From assembly GCA_905221605.1 (NCBI GenBank), contig CAJNDS010000435.1, forward strand, positions 621,730 to 685,729: a DNA stretch of 64,000 nt, read 5' to 3'. Below are positions 10,391 through 19,755 of this stretch, one piece after another. Each line of letters begins with the position of its first letter. Position 1 is the first letter of the stretch. The DNA is from Symbiodinium natans. Taxonomy: Eukaryota > Sar > Dinophyceae > Suessiales > Symbiodiniaceae. A program made the translations under genes and the position numbers. The notes beneath the pieces are model-generated. The model had not been told where the DNA came from, did not search any database, and worked only from the letters and a program-made list of their open reading frames with translations.

Positions 10391-10443
10391 GCTTCCTGTG
10401 CTTCTATGAGACCGAGCACACCTGGAGTCGGGACCCTGGAAGG
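10391..10443 (+). CDS. Predicted exon, unidentified
   Basis: FLCFYETEHTWSRDPGR lies between GAGCACCAG and GTTTAG. It is flanked by a C array (10312-10360) and a G array (10441-10490). Confidence 0.6.
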
Positions 10444-10649
10444 GTTTAGGGTTTAGGGTTTGGGGTTTAGGGTTTAGGGCTTAGGGCTCTTTGCAGGGGA
10501 CCTGGAGTTAGAGGGTCAGACTAGAATGGGCCCTATATGTCAGGCCCTCCTACTTGGAGGTTCATGGGCACGCATAACTAGGATTACAATGAAGGTCTAG
10601 CTAGAATGGTTATAGCCTTAATTAGGATAGCTGGTTTTGACCCCGCTGA

Positions 10650-10711
10650 TACCCTAAACCCTAAACCCTAAACCCAAAACCCTAAACCCTAAACCCTAAA
10701 CCCTAAACCCA
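10650..10711 (-). repeat. CCCTAAA array next to a pyrimidine tract
   Basis: Eight units run almost to the TTCTTCTTCTTCTTCC tract and acceptor of the next exon. Confidence 0.95.
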
Positions 10712-10740
10712 AAAAGCGCCTTCTTCTTCTTCTTCCACAG

Positions 10741-10818
10741 GCTACGATGACCAAGCTTACGAGCCGCCAGCTTGGCACAAGAAGGTCACTGATATCAGTG
10801 TCAAGGCCAGTTCGGAGG
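10741..10818 (+). CDS. Predicted exon with the best acceptor in the gene
   Basis: The frame reads YDDQAYEPPAWHKKVTDISV then KASSE. The acceptor is a long TTC tract ending CCACAG and the donor is GTCGGA. C and G arrays flank it. The sequence is strongly protein-like, but no family is recognised. Confidence 0.7.
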
Positions 10819-10824
10819 GTCGGA

Positions 10825-10890
10825 GGGCTTAGGGTTTAGGGCTTAGGGCTTAGGGCTTAGGGTTTAGGGCTTAGGGTTTAGGGATGTAGT
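10825..10890 (+). repeat. TTTAGGG/CTTAGGG array
   Basis: Nine alternating TTTAGGG and CTTAGGG units. Confidence 0.93.
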
Positions 10891-10987
10891 GTTTAGGGCT
10901 TGCGCTTCAGGGTTGACGGTCACAATTGGGGGAGGGGGGTAATCAGTGGCTTGAAGGAAGCCGAGGGCTGCTTGGGGCTTTAGAAGC

Positions 10988-11106
10988 TAGGACCGGGAGT
11001 AGGCCCGTTTTTTTCCTGTTTTTTGGGGTTGGGGTTTCCTTCTAATCCCCTTTAAAACCAAAAAGGGTACCCCCTTGTTATTCCTAGGTTACTCCCGGGG
11101 CTTTAG
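10988..11106. mobile_element. Palindromic element, family E (copy 1)
   Basis: The ends are CTAGGACCGGGAGTAGG and CCTAGGTTACTCCCGGGG. The interior has the family pair GGTTTCCTTCTAATCCCC and AAAAAGGGTACCC. Confidence 0.75.
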
Positions 11107-11120
11107 ACATAAAGCGGCAG

Positions 11121-11220
11121 CTTCTGGAGGTTCTGGAGACATCGTTGGGCTTACTGTTTTCTGGGCTTGGGCACTTTCGAATACATTGACAAGGATCAGG
11201 TCATTGAAGGATGGAAGGAG
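11121..11220 (+). CDS. Predicted exon, aromatic then acidic
   Basis: The open frame ends GTFEYIDKDQVIEGWKE before a good GTACTA donor. An upstream aromatic-rich part is also open. The acceptor (GCGGCAG) is only moderate, so the true start may lie further right. Confidence 0.55.
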
Positions 11221-11369
11221 GTACTAGATAATCCAGAACTCCCAAGCACCCTGCACAATTCCCTCAGAATCATAAGATTTTCTTAGTCCCCTCCCCTTTG
11301 AACGACTCCGCTTTAAGCATCCAAGTTGCGATTCTACTTCCCTCCCCCTTGAACCGCGGAGTTGCGAAG

Positions 11370-11407
11370 GATCAGCCCAAAAAGGACGCCAGCATCCAGG
11401 CAGGGCC
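11370..11407 (+). CDS. Predicted small exon with consensus donor
   Basis: DQPKKDASIQAG ends at GTGAGT, a consensus donor. The acceptor is GTTGCGAAG. Confidence 0.5.
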
Positions 11408-11514
11408 GTGAGTTAGGGGTTGCTGCTTTTGCAGTTTTAGGGTTTAGGGCCTTGGGGGCCTTGGGGGCGGTTTGGAGGTTCGGGTTCAGGGCTGTAGTGC
11501 TCGGGGGCTCTAAG

Positions 11515-11543
11515 TGGGCTGCGTCAACCTCATGACAGGGAAG
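11515..11543 (+). CDS. Possible small exon
   Basis: GCVNLMTGK lies between CTAAG and GTTGTG. A GC donor slightly downstream would add VVQ. Confidence 0.4.
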
Positions 11544-11694
11544 GTTGTGCAGGCTTCGCTGTGGGAGGGTTGTGGGGCAAAAGCGCTCCTAAACCCCTAA
11601 ACCCTACACCCCCAAACCCTAAACCTCCTCTGCTCTTGTTCGAGTTTTGGGTGTTGGGTTTGGGGCCTTGGGTTTAGGGTCTCGACTTTTCGAG

Positions 11695-11742
11695 GTCTGC
11701 TACATCCCGAACATCATTTCCGCCAACATCTTCGCCGCCTTG
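11695..11742 (+). CDS. Predicted exon, hydrophobic
   Basis: Sixteen codons read VCYIPNIISANIFAAL, bounded by TTTTCGAG and GTGTCC. The third codon position is mostly C. It could be part of a membrane or buried helix. Confidence 0.6.
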
Positions 11743-12344
11743 GTGTCCCTTCGCCTTTGTTCTAACAATTGGGTATAGGGTTCTAATACTAAACTTGCAG
11801 AAAGCGTAGACCAGCAATGGTAGATGCTTTGCCGAATCTGCATGTGACATTATACTACCATCACACTGTAACCTTGCAATTAGGCCCTACCCCCCGACTC
11901 CCGCCCCCGCCCGCCTCCCCCCTCCCCCCGCACAAAAAGGAACTTTAGAAACCCAAAGCCCCACGTGGTCGAAGAAACGCATCTTTGCTCAGATGGGCCT
12001 CCATTCCCGCACTCAGCACTGTCAGACTTCACCCCTACATCCCTCCTCCGAAGCCCAAGCCAACACAGAAGCTTGTACCCACCCCCACCCCCCCTTGTTT
12101 AGCGTTTAGGGTTTAGGGTTTAGGGTTTAGGGTTTATGGACACAGGGCTTAAGGCTTTCTGATGCCGTTTAGGATGGCTTAGGGTTTGGGGCTGCAGCAG
12201 AGATTTATGGGGATTAGACCCGCAAAAGGCAGAACATCCCAGAACGCCCATACTGTCGGCCTCTAGACTTATGTTGTTTGGGGGGGGGGGGGGGGTTAGG
12301 GCTTAGGGTCTTAGGCCCTTATAATCCCGACATCCTACTTGTAG
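11743..12344. other. Intron-like sequence, C-rich tract and short arrays
   Basis: A C-rich non-telomeric tract lies at 11888-11930, a TTTAGGG array at 12102-12136 and a poly-G run at 12280-12294. No gene is supported. Confidence 0.55.
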
Positions 12345-12380
12345 GCGTCCACCACCCCAAAACAGCGAACCGGATCCGAG
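12345..12380 (+). CDS. Predicted small exon
   Basis: ASTTPKQRTGSE lies between CTACTTGTAG and GTCCAG with whole codons at both ends. Confidence 0.5.
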
Positions 12381-12450
12381 GTCCAGCACGGGAGAAAAGG
12401 ATCCAGCGCCCACCGGATCAAGGGGATGCAACTCCTAAACCTAAACTCTC

Positions 12451-12530
12451 TTAGGACCCGGACTGGGCCTTTATTCCCTTTTTGCAGGGTTTAGGGTCCC
12501 TTCTCCTATAAGCCCCTTTAAGGGTCAGAG
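12451..12530. mobile_element. Family E element, partial
   Basis: The left end TTAGGACCCGGACTGGGCC and the interior GGGTCCCTTCTCCTATAAGC match family E. The right terminal repeat is not recognisable. Confidence 0.5.
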
Positions 12531-12886
12531 GGGCTTAGGGTTGGGAGTTACGGTCTACCTTGCTCACCTCAAACCCCTAGATCCTTACGCTGAAGCCCCC
12601 CTATGGCAGGGGTTAAGAACCCTAAACCCTGAATAGTCCCTAGACCTGGCTAAGCCGACTTCGCATTCAGAGCCCTTGCTTGGGTTGCAGTTAAGGAACT
12701 TAAGTTTGGAGCTTAGGGTTGAGGGTATGGATGCGTGCTCAGCAAGATACCTTCTGGACTGTGACAACTTAATTTTGCAGTTTTATGTTCCTCAACGCAC
12801 CTGTACACCCCAACCCCCATACCACCCCCGATCAAAGTGCGTTGGAGACTCAGGTATTCTCGAGGTTGACTGGCTTGCGGTTGCAG

Positions 12887-12923
12887 GCGGTTCCGAAGGG
12901 AGATCGATCTGATTTGTTGGCAA
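12887..12923 (+). CDS. Predicted small exon
   Basis: AVPKGDRSDLLA follows GCGGTTGCAG and precedes GTGGGG. No family is recognised. Confidence 0.5.
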
Positions 12924-13184
12924 GTGGGGGGGGTCCCTGTTGTAGAATATTCCTAGGTCTCCGCCTGCACAATATTATCGTCTTCCGCCTTAGCATACAT
13001 GTTCTCAATCTTGTGTCTGTTTGGAGGGCACCGTCCTCGGTGTAGGAGGTTGGGGGGTTTACTAGTTGAGCCTACCCTTTCTTCCGAGGGACTTAGGTGC
13101 CTTATACCCCCTGTGCCACCGTTTGAGGGGTTATGTTCCCCACTCCGGACCCTTAAGCCACTAAACCACTAAACCCTCAACCCT

Positions 13185-13290
13185 ATGTAAACCCTAAACC
13201 CCCCAAACCCCAAACCCCAAACCCTAAACCCTAAACCCTAAACCCTAAACCCTAAACCCTAAACCCCCAAACCCTAAACCCCAAACCCTA
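13185..13290 (-). repeat. CCCTAAA/CCCCAAA array
   Basis: About fourteen units, mostly canonical in the middle. Confidence 0.95.
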
Positions 13291-13339
13291 GAGCCGGTAA
13301 GATTTGGGTTCCGAGTTCAGAGTGTCTTTCTCCCAGCAG

Positions 13340-13374
13340 TGCATCCGAGGCTATTCCTGTACGAGTCCTTGGCG
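13340..13374 (+). CDS. Possible exon
   Basis: HPRLFLYESLA is the preferred frame after TTTCTCCCAGCAG, with donor GTGCGC. All three frames are open over this length. Confidence 0.4.
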
Positions 13375-13402
13375 GTGCGCGCTGCCACTGGGCCCCAAGA
13401 TT

Positions 13403-13530
13403 GAGGGTTTAGGGGTTTAGGGGTTTAGGGTCTAGGGGTTCGTTTATAGGGTTTAGTTAGGGGTTTAGGGTTTATAGGGCTTAGGGCTTAGGGGTTTAGG
13501 GTTTATAGGGCTTAGGGTTTAGGGTTTCGG
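13403..13530 (+). repeat. Irregular TTTAGGG array
   Basis: Units vary among TTTAGGGG, TTTAGGG and TTATAGGG. The array follows a predicted exon. Confidence 0.9.
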
Positions 13531-13902
13531 GGTTGTCATCACTTTACCCAAGGACAATGGGGGGGGCAGCCGGCCCTGAGGGCCTAGAACAGGGAAGGGG
13601 CGTAGGGTGCAGGGGGCTTCAAGAATACTCCGTCTTTTGAATGATTCCCATCTATTCCCCATCTATTCTTCGGCCCTCCGTCTCGCAGCTGGCCGGTTAG
13701 GGCTTAGGGCTGAAGTCAGTCAAACCCCAATAGCACCCGAAACCCTAAACCCTAAACCCTAAACCCTAGGTCCCGGTCCTTGCTTGTCAACAATCGCCAG
13801 CCCAAAGCCCCCAAATCCTAAGCTCCTCATGGTTTTTGGATGCCCTATGTGGCCAGGATGAGCCGGGAGACCAAGAAGCTTCAACTTAGGCTCAGACCAT
13901 AA

Positions 13903-13945
13903 AAGGGTTTAGGGTTTAGGGTTTAGGGTTTAGGGTTTAGGGTGC
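13903..13945 (+). repeat. TTTAGGG array
   Basis: Six perfect units between two predicted coding segments. Confidence 0.95.
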
Positions 13946-13986
13946 TCTAACCCTTTTCAGGCCGCAACTCCCCCCAAACTCCCGAG

Positions 13987-14042
13987 CCCTGACCCTGTTC
14001 TTCGAGGCAGTATCCTACACCTTCTGGAATGGAGCGATTTGG
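13987..14042 (+). CDS. Predicted exon, candidate membrane segment
   Basis: LTLFFEAVSYTFWNGAIW is hydrophobic and aromatic and could be part of a channel transmembrane helix. It lies between CTCCCGAG and GTTGAT. Its place in the channel fold is an inference from gene order. Confidence 0.6.
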
Positions 14043-14344
14043 GTTGATGTGCTTCAGCTCCGAGGCGGCAGAGAGGACCCTCTGAAAAAGGTCCTGGGGA
14101 GTCCCTGGTTTCGGTCCTGATGGTTAGGGTGCGAAAGTTCAGGGTTTGCGGCTTGTGCCTTGCGAGGGTTTAGGAACCAAACCTTGCTTAGATTAAGAGT
14201 CCTGAGCCTCAAGTGATCTGTCTCGTAAGTTTCTGAGCCAATGCTGCAACGCCGGGCCACATCTAAAGCCTTAAAGTCCTGTGTACTTTGAGTCCTGAAC
14301 CCCCTAGACCTTAAGCCCCGAAGCCGAAGCCGAAGCCCTACCAG

Positions 14345-14428
14345 ACCGTGTCTACAAGAGGTTCCTGATCTCCTTCTGGGGCCTGACCTTGCTGGTTTTG
14401 GAGACTTGCTTCAAGCACGAGGCCGGAC
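14345..14428 (+). CDS. Predicted exon, candidate transmembrane helix
   Basis: RVYKRFLISFWGLTLLVLE is a basic patch followed by a hydrophobic helix, then an acidic stretch. The acceptor is CCCTACCAG. The donor may be GTTTTG at 14394 or GTGACT at 14429. It fits S1-S3 of the channel, but which segment is unclear. Confidence 0.6.
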
Positions 14429-14474
14429 GTGACTGCAGGCGTAGGACCCATCGTGCGAGCTAGTTGATGAGTTC

Positions 14475-14508
14475 TTTTTTGTGTGTGTGTGTGTGTGTGT
14501 GGGGGGGG
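14475..14508. repeat. GT microsatellite plus G run
   Basis: About twelve GT units run into a nine-base poly-G tract. Confidence 0.95.
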
Positions 14509-14754
14509 GCATGGCTAGAGCTTGGGCCCACAAGCGGCTTAGGGTCTGAGGCTTGAGGCTTCAGGGTTAGGGTTGAGGGTGTTCATTGAACGCTGGTGCT
14601 AAACGCACCCAGGCGCGTGCCCCGACTTGTGCATTCCCACCCCTGCTTGCTCTCCACCCTCATCTTGACCTTTGCAGTTTTTCAGGGGTGTCCTTGCTTT
14701 CTGATCACGCTCTTGTTCTGTCATTTGTGTTTGAGCTGGGGGAGTGATCCCGAA

Positions 14755-14832
14755 GCCTAAACCCTAAACCCTAAACCCTAAACCCTAAACCCTAAACCCT
14801 AAACCCTAAACCCTAAACCCTAAACCCTAACC
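14755..14832 (-). repeat. Perfect CCCTAAA array
   Basis: Eleven consecutive perfect units upstream of a predicted exon. Confidence 0.98.
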
Positions 14833-14901
14833 CTGAACCGAACGCCAGGAGGTAAATCTTCTCGAGGGCGCAGCCTTCTAGATCTTGGTTTGGCCCTGCA
14901 G

Positions 14902-14942
14902 GTTGAATCCACACTCCTCGAGTCCTTGGAAGGGCAACTCTT
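14902..14942 (+). CDS. Predicted exon, leucine-rich acidic
   Basis: VESTLLESLEGQLL follows TTTGGCCCTGCAG and precedes GTAGGG. It is flanked by C and G arrays in the usual order. Confidence 0.55.
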
Positions 14943-14948
14943 GTAGGG

Positions 14949-15062
14949 AAGGGTTTAGGGTTTAGGGTTTAGGGCTTAGGGTTTAGGGTTTAGTGTTTAG
15001 GGTTTAGTGTTTAGGGTCTAGGGTTGAGGATTTAGGGTTTAGGGTTTAGGGTTTAGGGTTTG
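14949..15062 (+). repeat. TTTAGGG array with point variants
   Basis: About sixteen units, with TTTAGTG and TTGAGG variants in the middle. Confidence 0.95.
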
Positions 15063-15350
15063 GTTCTTGAAGGAGACTGCGTGGTCTGCATCCTTGGTGC
15101 TTCTCGTTCTTATACACACCTGAAGCCCACTTAAACCTATAATTGCTCGTCGTTCTTGGGTTTTTCGTTTGTACGATCCAACGAGAAAGCGAGGTACACC
15201 ATGTACGCCCAACTACACGTGGAGGTCTAGGTAGCCCCTGAGGCCGCAAGCCCGTAAAAACGGACCTGGTTTTAGACGACTCTTGAACTTGCCCCTCAAA
15301 CCCTCAGCCCTGACTGCTAAACCCTCAACACGAAGCTATGGAGGGGTCAG
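15063..15350. other. Unique intron-like sequence
   Basis: No supported exon or palindrome is seen. Confidence 0.45.
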
Positions 15351-15419
15351 TGGCAGGCTGCGGTGGGCAAGGACCCGGAGTTCTTGGACTGGCAGATGAA
15401 TGAAGGCCGGCTTCGAGGG
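15351..15419 (+). CDS. Predicted exon, acidic
   Basis: WQAAVGKDPEFLDWQMNEG then RLRG follows GGGGTCAG. The donor is GTTCCT, or a GC donor after NE. Clear coding composition; not identified. Confidence 0.6.
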
Positions 15420-15885
15420 GTTCCTGTGCTTTTGGTTTAGGGATGTAGGTTTGGGGGTTGTTGGGCTCTAGGTTTAGGGTTTGGGTTTTTTGGGGTTTTG
15501 GGCGGGATGTGGGGTGGGGGTCGTCCGGGGATTAGAGCTTAGGGCTTGGGCATGTTTTGCATCATAAACTTTGGCACTGCGGGATTCGAGTCTGTGGTGA
15601 TGGGCTTGATTCAGACTCATGAACACGGGGCTCCTTACCGACCCATATTACCTAGTGAGCGGCACCATGACAGAAATCGCTCGATGTGGGGGGGGGGGTC
15701 AAGCTCTGTAGTCTTAGGGTGGTTAGCTGTACGGTTCAGGGAAACAATGAAGTTTTCAGTTCACATGTGCTGCCATCCGTGCAGGGGTTCGCTTTGGCCT
15801 TGAGGTACTAGGCTTCAGGACTCTTGACCCTCCAGGCCGGTTTGGGTTTCGGGCTCTGGTATTTCGTGGTTCAGGGAGCCGGCAG
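15420..15885. other. Intron-like sequence
   Basis: G/T-rich sequence to about 15545 is followed by unique sequence. A long open frame from 15546 lacks good splice edges and is not called. Confidence 0.45.
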
Positions 15886-16025
15886 TGGTAGAGCACACCG
15901 GAGGCATCTTCCAGCCAAGCTTCGTGGCCGAAAGCCATCACAACGGCGTCGTCGCGGACTGGATCATCGCGAAAGGCGGGCATCTCGAAGCCATACCAGC
16001 TGCGAAGAACCACAATCACGAACCC
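15886..16025 (+). CDS. Predicted long exon, unidentified
   Basis: The frame contains GGIFQPSFVAESHHNGVVAD then WIIAKGGHLEAIPAAK. The acceptor is CCGGCAG and the donor GTAAAC. The end resembles the outer helix and loop of an ankyrin repeat. The opposite strand is also open with plausible composition, so strand is not certain. Confidence 0.5.
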
Positions 16026-16265
16026 GTAAACTGATCAAGAAGAAGTCCCCAAACATCCCTGAACAACAGCTATGTAGAGCTGCGAAGTGTTTCCCTAAGC
16101 CCAAACACCTCCCTTGAGCTAAAAAAAGCAAGCATGGGGCCCAGAGAGTTTCCGAGAAGAACCCAAGAGCCCCTATAATCTGCAACAGGAGCAAACACAA
16201 GATCATTTCAAGCTCCTCATGCCCTTTGCTGACCCTAAACCCTCAACCCCGGAACCCCTCAAGAA

Positions 16266-16303
16266 CTAGGACCCGGAGTAGGCTCTTATTCCCTTTTTTC
16301 TAG
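16266..16303. mobile_element. Family E left end only
   Basis: CTAGGACCCGGAGTAGGC matches the left terminus of E1 and E2. No right end follows; a CCCTAAA array takes its place. Confidence 0.55.
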
Positions 16304-16306
16304 TAG

Positions 16307-16382
16307 CCCTAAACCCTAAACCCTAAACCCTAAACCCGAAACCCTAAACCCTAAACCCTAAACCCCTAAACCCTAAACCCTA
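16307..16382 (-). repeat. CCCTAAA array
   Basis: Ten to eleven units with one CCCGAAA and one CCCCTAAA variant. Confidence 0.95.
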
Positions 16383-16390
16383 ATGTCCAG

Positions 16391-16466
16391 GGATGGTCGA
16401 CCTCCTGCTGGAAGTGGCGCAAATTTGCGGGTGCCTCCTCATCGGCGAGCTGAACAGCTACCTGAA
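16391..16466 (+). CDS. Predicted exon, candidate transmembrane helix
   Basis: MVDLLLEVAQICGCLLIGEL then NSYLN is open after TAATGTCCAG. The hydrophobic stretch is long enough to be a channel membrane segment. The 3' edge is uncertain; a GT donor lies at 16431. Confidence 0.55.
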
Positions 16467-16495
16467 CTTAGGCTGGGGGCCCGGCCCTTAAAGCC

Positions 16496-16630
16496 CTAAA
16501 GCCCTAAAGCCTAAGCCCTAAACCCTAAACCCTAAACCCTAAACCCTAAACCCTAAACCCTAAACCCTAAACCCTAAACCCTAAACCCTAAACCCTAAAC
16601 CCTAAACCCTAAACCCTAAACCCTAAACCC
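16496..16630 (-). repeat. Longest perfect CCCTAAA array
   Basis: About seventeen consecutive perfect CCCTAAA units after three variants. Confidence 0.98.
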
Positions 16631-16770
16631 GAACCCTATATGAAGCCTGAACTCTGAACCCAGAGTTGGGACTGGGCTTTGGGCTTCAGCGCGGAGGTTC
16701 ATACAGTCTGCAGGCTTCACAAAACCGATGTTAGTGGTAGCATCCTCCCCCACAGATCAGTATTCTGGTA

Positions 16771-16818
16771 CCAGGGTTTAGGGTTTAGGGTTTAGGGTCT
16801 AGGGTTTAGGGTTTAGGG
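16771..16818 (+). repeat. TTTAGGG array
   Basis: Seven units, one TCTAGGG. Confidence 0.94.
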
Positions 16819-16950
16819 AGTTCATCTAACCTTTTGCGTTGAGGGTTTAGGGATTCGGGCACTGTTATGAGTACGAATCAGGGTCCATAATTTAGATCAC
16901 CCATCGCCCCTCAGCCCCAGGCCCCAAACCCCCAAAACCTATATGTGGGT

Positions 16951-17017
16951 GTACGAAAATGAGGGACCCCTAATCCCAAATAGTAGGATCCCCTTGTAAT
17001 GAGGACCCCATGTACCC
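16951..17017. mobile_element. Family G-related element
   Basis: The core CCCAAATAGTAGGATCCCC recurs at 62396-62415 and, inverted, at 38751-38767. GTAC marks both ends and ATGAGGACCCC occurs twice inside. Confidence 0.45.
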
Positions 17018-17038
17018 CAAACCCCGAACCACCGGCAG

Positions 17039-17091
17039 GCAACGTTTGGGACCTGTCACGCAGCATCATTCCGATCCTGACTCGCTGGCCT
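17039..17091 (+). CDS. Predicted exon, candidate membrane segment
   Basis: NVWDLSRSIIPILTRWP lies between CACCGGCAG and GTTTGG. The N--D followed by a hydrophobic run recalls the S3 start of voltage-gated channels, but this is an inference. Confidence 0.55.
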
Positions 17092-17187
17092 GTTTGGACC
17101 ATTTCAACTAGGGAGGGGTGTGGGTTTTTAGGATTTCGCCTTCCAAAACCTCCCCCCAAAAGGGGTGCCCCCAAGTATTCACGATTT

Positions 17188-17454
17188 TAGGTCTTGGTCG
17201 TGGTCGTGGTCGTGGTCGTCGTCGTGGTCTTGGTCTTGGTCTTGGTCTTGGTCTTGGTCTTGGTCTTGGTCTTGGTCTTGGTCTTGGTCTTGGTCTTGGT
17301 CTTGGTCTTGGTCTTGGTCTTGGTCTTGGTCTTGGTCTTGGTCTTGGTCTTGGTCTTGGTCTTGGTCTTGGTCTTGGTCGTCGTCGTGGAGGTCGTGGTC
17401 GTGGTCTTGGTCGTGGTCGTCGTCGTCTTGGTCGTTGTCGTTGTCGTGGTCGTG

Positions 17455-17495
<41 letters not shown>

Positions 17496-17555
17496 GGTCG
17501 TCGTGGTCGTCGTGGTCGTCGTGGTCGTCGTGGTCGTCGTGGTCGTGGTCGCTAT
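17188..17555. repeat. GGTCTT/GTCGTC hexamer-trimer array
   Basis: About 25 GGTCTT units (roughly 17227-17378) are flanked by GTCGTG and GTCGTC variants. The array is open in several frames on both strands only because it is a multiple of three without stops. The encoded LGLGLG-, WSWS-, VLVL- and DQDQ-type peptides are not credible proteins. Confidence 0.97.
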
Positions 17556-17609
17556 TGTTTGTATCCTTCTCTGCTTGGTTTGTGCCAGGGCGCAAAATGT
17601 GATTTACAT

Positions 17610-17633
17610 GGGGGGGGGGGGGGGGGGGGGGGC
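17610..17633. repeat. Poly-G tract
   Basis: About 23 consecutive G bases close the repeat region. Confidence 0.97.
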
Positions 17634-17947
17634 TGGGAAGGGCTTGGGAGATACAAACGAACAGAGAATCAACAGCATGCATGCATATGCGAGTATATTT
17701 GTTACAATGAATAGTAGCAACAATAGCTTTAATTTGTTTTAACAAAATGCAATAATAAGCTCATGGGAATGGCGACTGAATGGCGACACGCCGATGTCCA
17801 ATATGCCCGTAGACCCGTAGACGAGATCCCTCTGCGGAGAGAAACGTCCGTAGCTCTACGTTTTTTTCATGTTGTCAACATCGCAACAAATCCGTCTGGT
17901 ATTTAATAGCAGTTGAATTACACTGCGCCGCTTTTTAGTGGCTGCAG
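17634..17947. other. Unique AT-richer intron-like sequence
   Basis: No supported gene. The sequence is visibly more A/T-rich than its surroundings. Confidence 0.5.
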
Positions 17948-17988
17948 CCATGGCATCCTAGACTACCGCACCCTCAACTACATGTTGA
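17948..17988 (+). CDS. Predicted exon, unidentified
   Basis: HGILDYRTLNYML follows GTGGCTGCAG and precedes GTAGTT. Well-formed codons, no recognised family. Confidence 0.6.
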
Positions 17989-18192
17989 GTAGTTTACCGC
18001 ATTATCCCCCGAACCCGCATAGGGGCCGAAGAAGGGCCTTAAGATTGAGGCCTTGCTTTGGGTTAAAGTTGGGGGGGGGAGGTAGTGTAGGATCCCAGAT
18101 TTCAGGGCTCAGAAAGCCCTCCACAAACCTTCAAGCTGTAGTAGGATCTAGGGTTTGCGGCTGTATTTCAGGCTCCTCTTCTTCCACGACAG

Positions 18193-18233
18193 TCGGTTGC
18201 TACACCTTCTGATCGCACTTTGCCTGGGAGAGG
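18193..18233 (+). CDS. Predicted exon, transmembrane-like
   Basis: RLLHLLIALCLGE follows a strong pyrimidine tract and CACGACAG, with donor GTCGTG. The hydrophobic run with a leading arginine fits a channel membrane segment just before the S4-S5 linker exon. Confidence 0.55.
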
Positions 18234-18279
18234 GTCGTGGGTTAGAGACTGGGCTGCGGCGCCGCACGGCCTGACTACA

Positions 18280-18325
18280 TAGGGATCATCAGGGATTACT
18301 ACTAGTAATCATTCCGACCCCTACA
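18280..18325. mobile_element. Family H-related fragment
   Basis: ACTAGTAATCATTCCGACCC closely matches the right end of the element at 38855-38959 (ATTAGTAACTGTTCCGACCC). Confidence 0.45.
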
Positions 18326-18353
18326 TTGGGGCCGGACTCACTTGGAGTCGCAG

Positions 18354-18404
18354 AGGCCCCGCATGGTCACGTCGGGGCAGACGAAGACTTCCTTCGCTTT
18401 TGGA
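18354..18404 (+). CDS. Predicted exon, unidentified
   Basis: APHGHVGADEDFLRFW is open after GGAGTCGCAG and before GTTTTG. Confidence 0.5.
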
Positions 18405-18501
18405 GTTTTGGTTGGGGGGGACCCTAAACCCTAAACCCTAAATCCTAAGGGCGAAGTGTTGCAGAGCTGTAAGGATCCCGGGGTCTCACTGTTTCTTGCA
18501 G

Positions 18502-18549
18502 GCTGGTGCACTGCGCCAGCTTTGTCTACCCACACCCGCCTCCAGAATT
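18502..18549 (+). CDS. Probable exon, frame uncertain
   Basis: The acceptor TGTTTCTTGCAG is strong. Two frames are plausible: LVHCASFVYPHPPPE and AGALRQLCLPTPASRI. The second has S4-like spacing of arginines, but phase cannot be fixed. Confidence 0.4.
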
Positions 18550-18600
18550 GTGGCTCGTAGTTTCGTTCGCCGCAGAAACTCACGGTGAGAAAATGCCTCA

Positions 18601-19080
18601 CCCCCCCCCTCCCCTCCCCCCCCCCTCCCCCCCACAAAAAACTAGACGAAGCCCACAAGACCCCTTAAGATCCCCTCCTTGAGAGGCCCTAAACCCTAAC
18701 CCGATAAGCAACCCTAACCCTACGACCCCTACAAACCCCCAATAAACCTCCCTATGAAACCCCATAGAACCCTACAAGCACCCTACACCAAACCCGAATT
18801 CCTCACTCCCAACTTCCCTGAACCCCAAACCCTACGCCCCTACACCCCTACACCCCTACACCCCTACACCCTTGCACCCCTAAACCCTGAACCCCGAACC
18901 CTAAACCCTCAAACCCTAAAGCACTAAACCCTCAACCCCAAACCCTAAACGCTCAAACCCCTAAACCCCTAAACCCCCCAAACCCCTAAACCCCTAAACC
19001 CTTAAACCCCCCAAACCCATAAAACCCTCAACCCACTAAACCCCCCAAACCCCCCAAACCCCCCCAAACCCCCCAAAAAA
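18601..19080 (-). repeat. C-rich degenerate repeat block
   Basis: Poly-C tracts at 18601-18632 are followed by mixed CCCTAAA, CCCCTACA (18838-18872) and CCCCCCAAA units up to 19076. The block sits directly upstream of the S4-S5 linker exon. Confidence 0.85.
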
Positions 19081-19098
19081 GCGTTGGAAAGCCCGCAG

Positions 19099-19135
19099 TG
19101 CCAAGGTCTTGATCTACTGGATGCGGCTCCTCGAG
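19099..19135 (+). CDS. Cation channel exon: S4-S5 linker start
   Basis: One base plus AKVLIYWMRLLE. The acceptor is AAAGCCCGCAG and the donor is probably GC (GCGCCA). It ends in phase 0, matching the next exon, with which it forms a continuous amphipathic linker before S5. Confidence 0.6.
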
Positions 19136-19189
19136 GCGCCAACCCCGTCCTGCCCCCCCTTCCCCCTCCCCCATCGCCCTGTTTTTGGG

Positions 19190-19282
19190 GGGGTTTAGGG
19201 TTTAGGGGTTTAGGGTTTAGGGTTTAGGGTTTAGGGTTTGGGGTTTAGGGTTTAGGGTTTAGGGTTTAGGGTTTAGGGTTTA
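19190..19282 (+). repeat. TTTAGGG array
   Basis: Twelve to thirteen units, with TTTAGGGG and TTTGGGG variants. Confidence 0.96.
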
Positions 19283-19345
19283 CCCCTTCCCCCTCCCCCT
19301 CGACTTCTTTCAGAAACCCCGGTTCGGATTTGTCGGCCACCACAG

Positions 19346-19417
19346 GGTGTGACCTACTCGGAGAAGATCGGACACGCCCTGCTGCCACTGCAGAAGCTGG
19401 CCACGGGACTGCTCCCA
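19346..19417 (+). CDS. Cation channel exon: S4-S5 linker
   Basis: Twenty-four whole codons read GVTYSEKIGHALLPLQKLAT then GLLP. The acceptor is GTCGGCCACCACAG and the donor GTCCCT. A helix with alternating basic and hydrophobic residues leading into S5 is typical of voltage-gated-type channels. Phase 0 agrees on both sides. Confidence 0.7.
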
Positions 19418-19755
19418 GTCCCTTGGCCGTTCTGGCTGAGGCTAAGAGGGTTGAGGGTTTAGGGTTTAGAACAAACCTGAAACCCCCTAAACACCTAAAC
19501 CCGAAACCCAAGGTAGCCCTTAACCCTAAACCCCCTTCCTGAATGCTAAACCAAGCCCGACAAAACGACTCTGCGTATCCACCCCGTGTTGTCGAGTTCG
19601 AGGCCCTAGTGAAGGGTCTGCTCCGAGAGAGTGGGGTTTCCGGATTAGGGTTTAGGGTTTAGGGTTTGGGGTTTGGGGCTACCATGGGGTCTGATTATGA
19701 TTTCGGGGCGGTTGGAGCCCACTTTCGGGGTCCCCGCGTGGCTTTGTGACATAAG

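Noticed and set aside
15756-16019. Minus-strand frame of 87 codons
   Set aside because: It overlaps the + strand exon 15886-16025, which has better splice edges; kept only as a stated alternative.
17118-17745. Four long overlapping frames (up to 198 codons) on both strands
   Set aside because: They are translations of the GGTCTT/GTCGTC array, open in every frame because the array is a multiple of three without stops. No splice edges or non-repeat domain support a protein.
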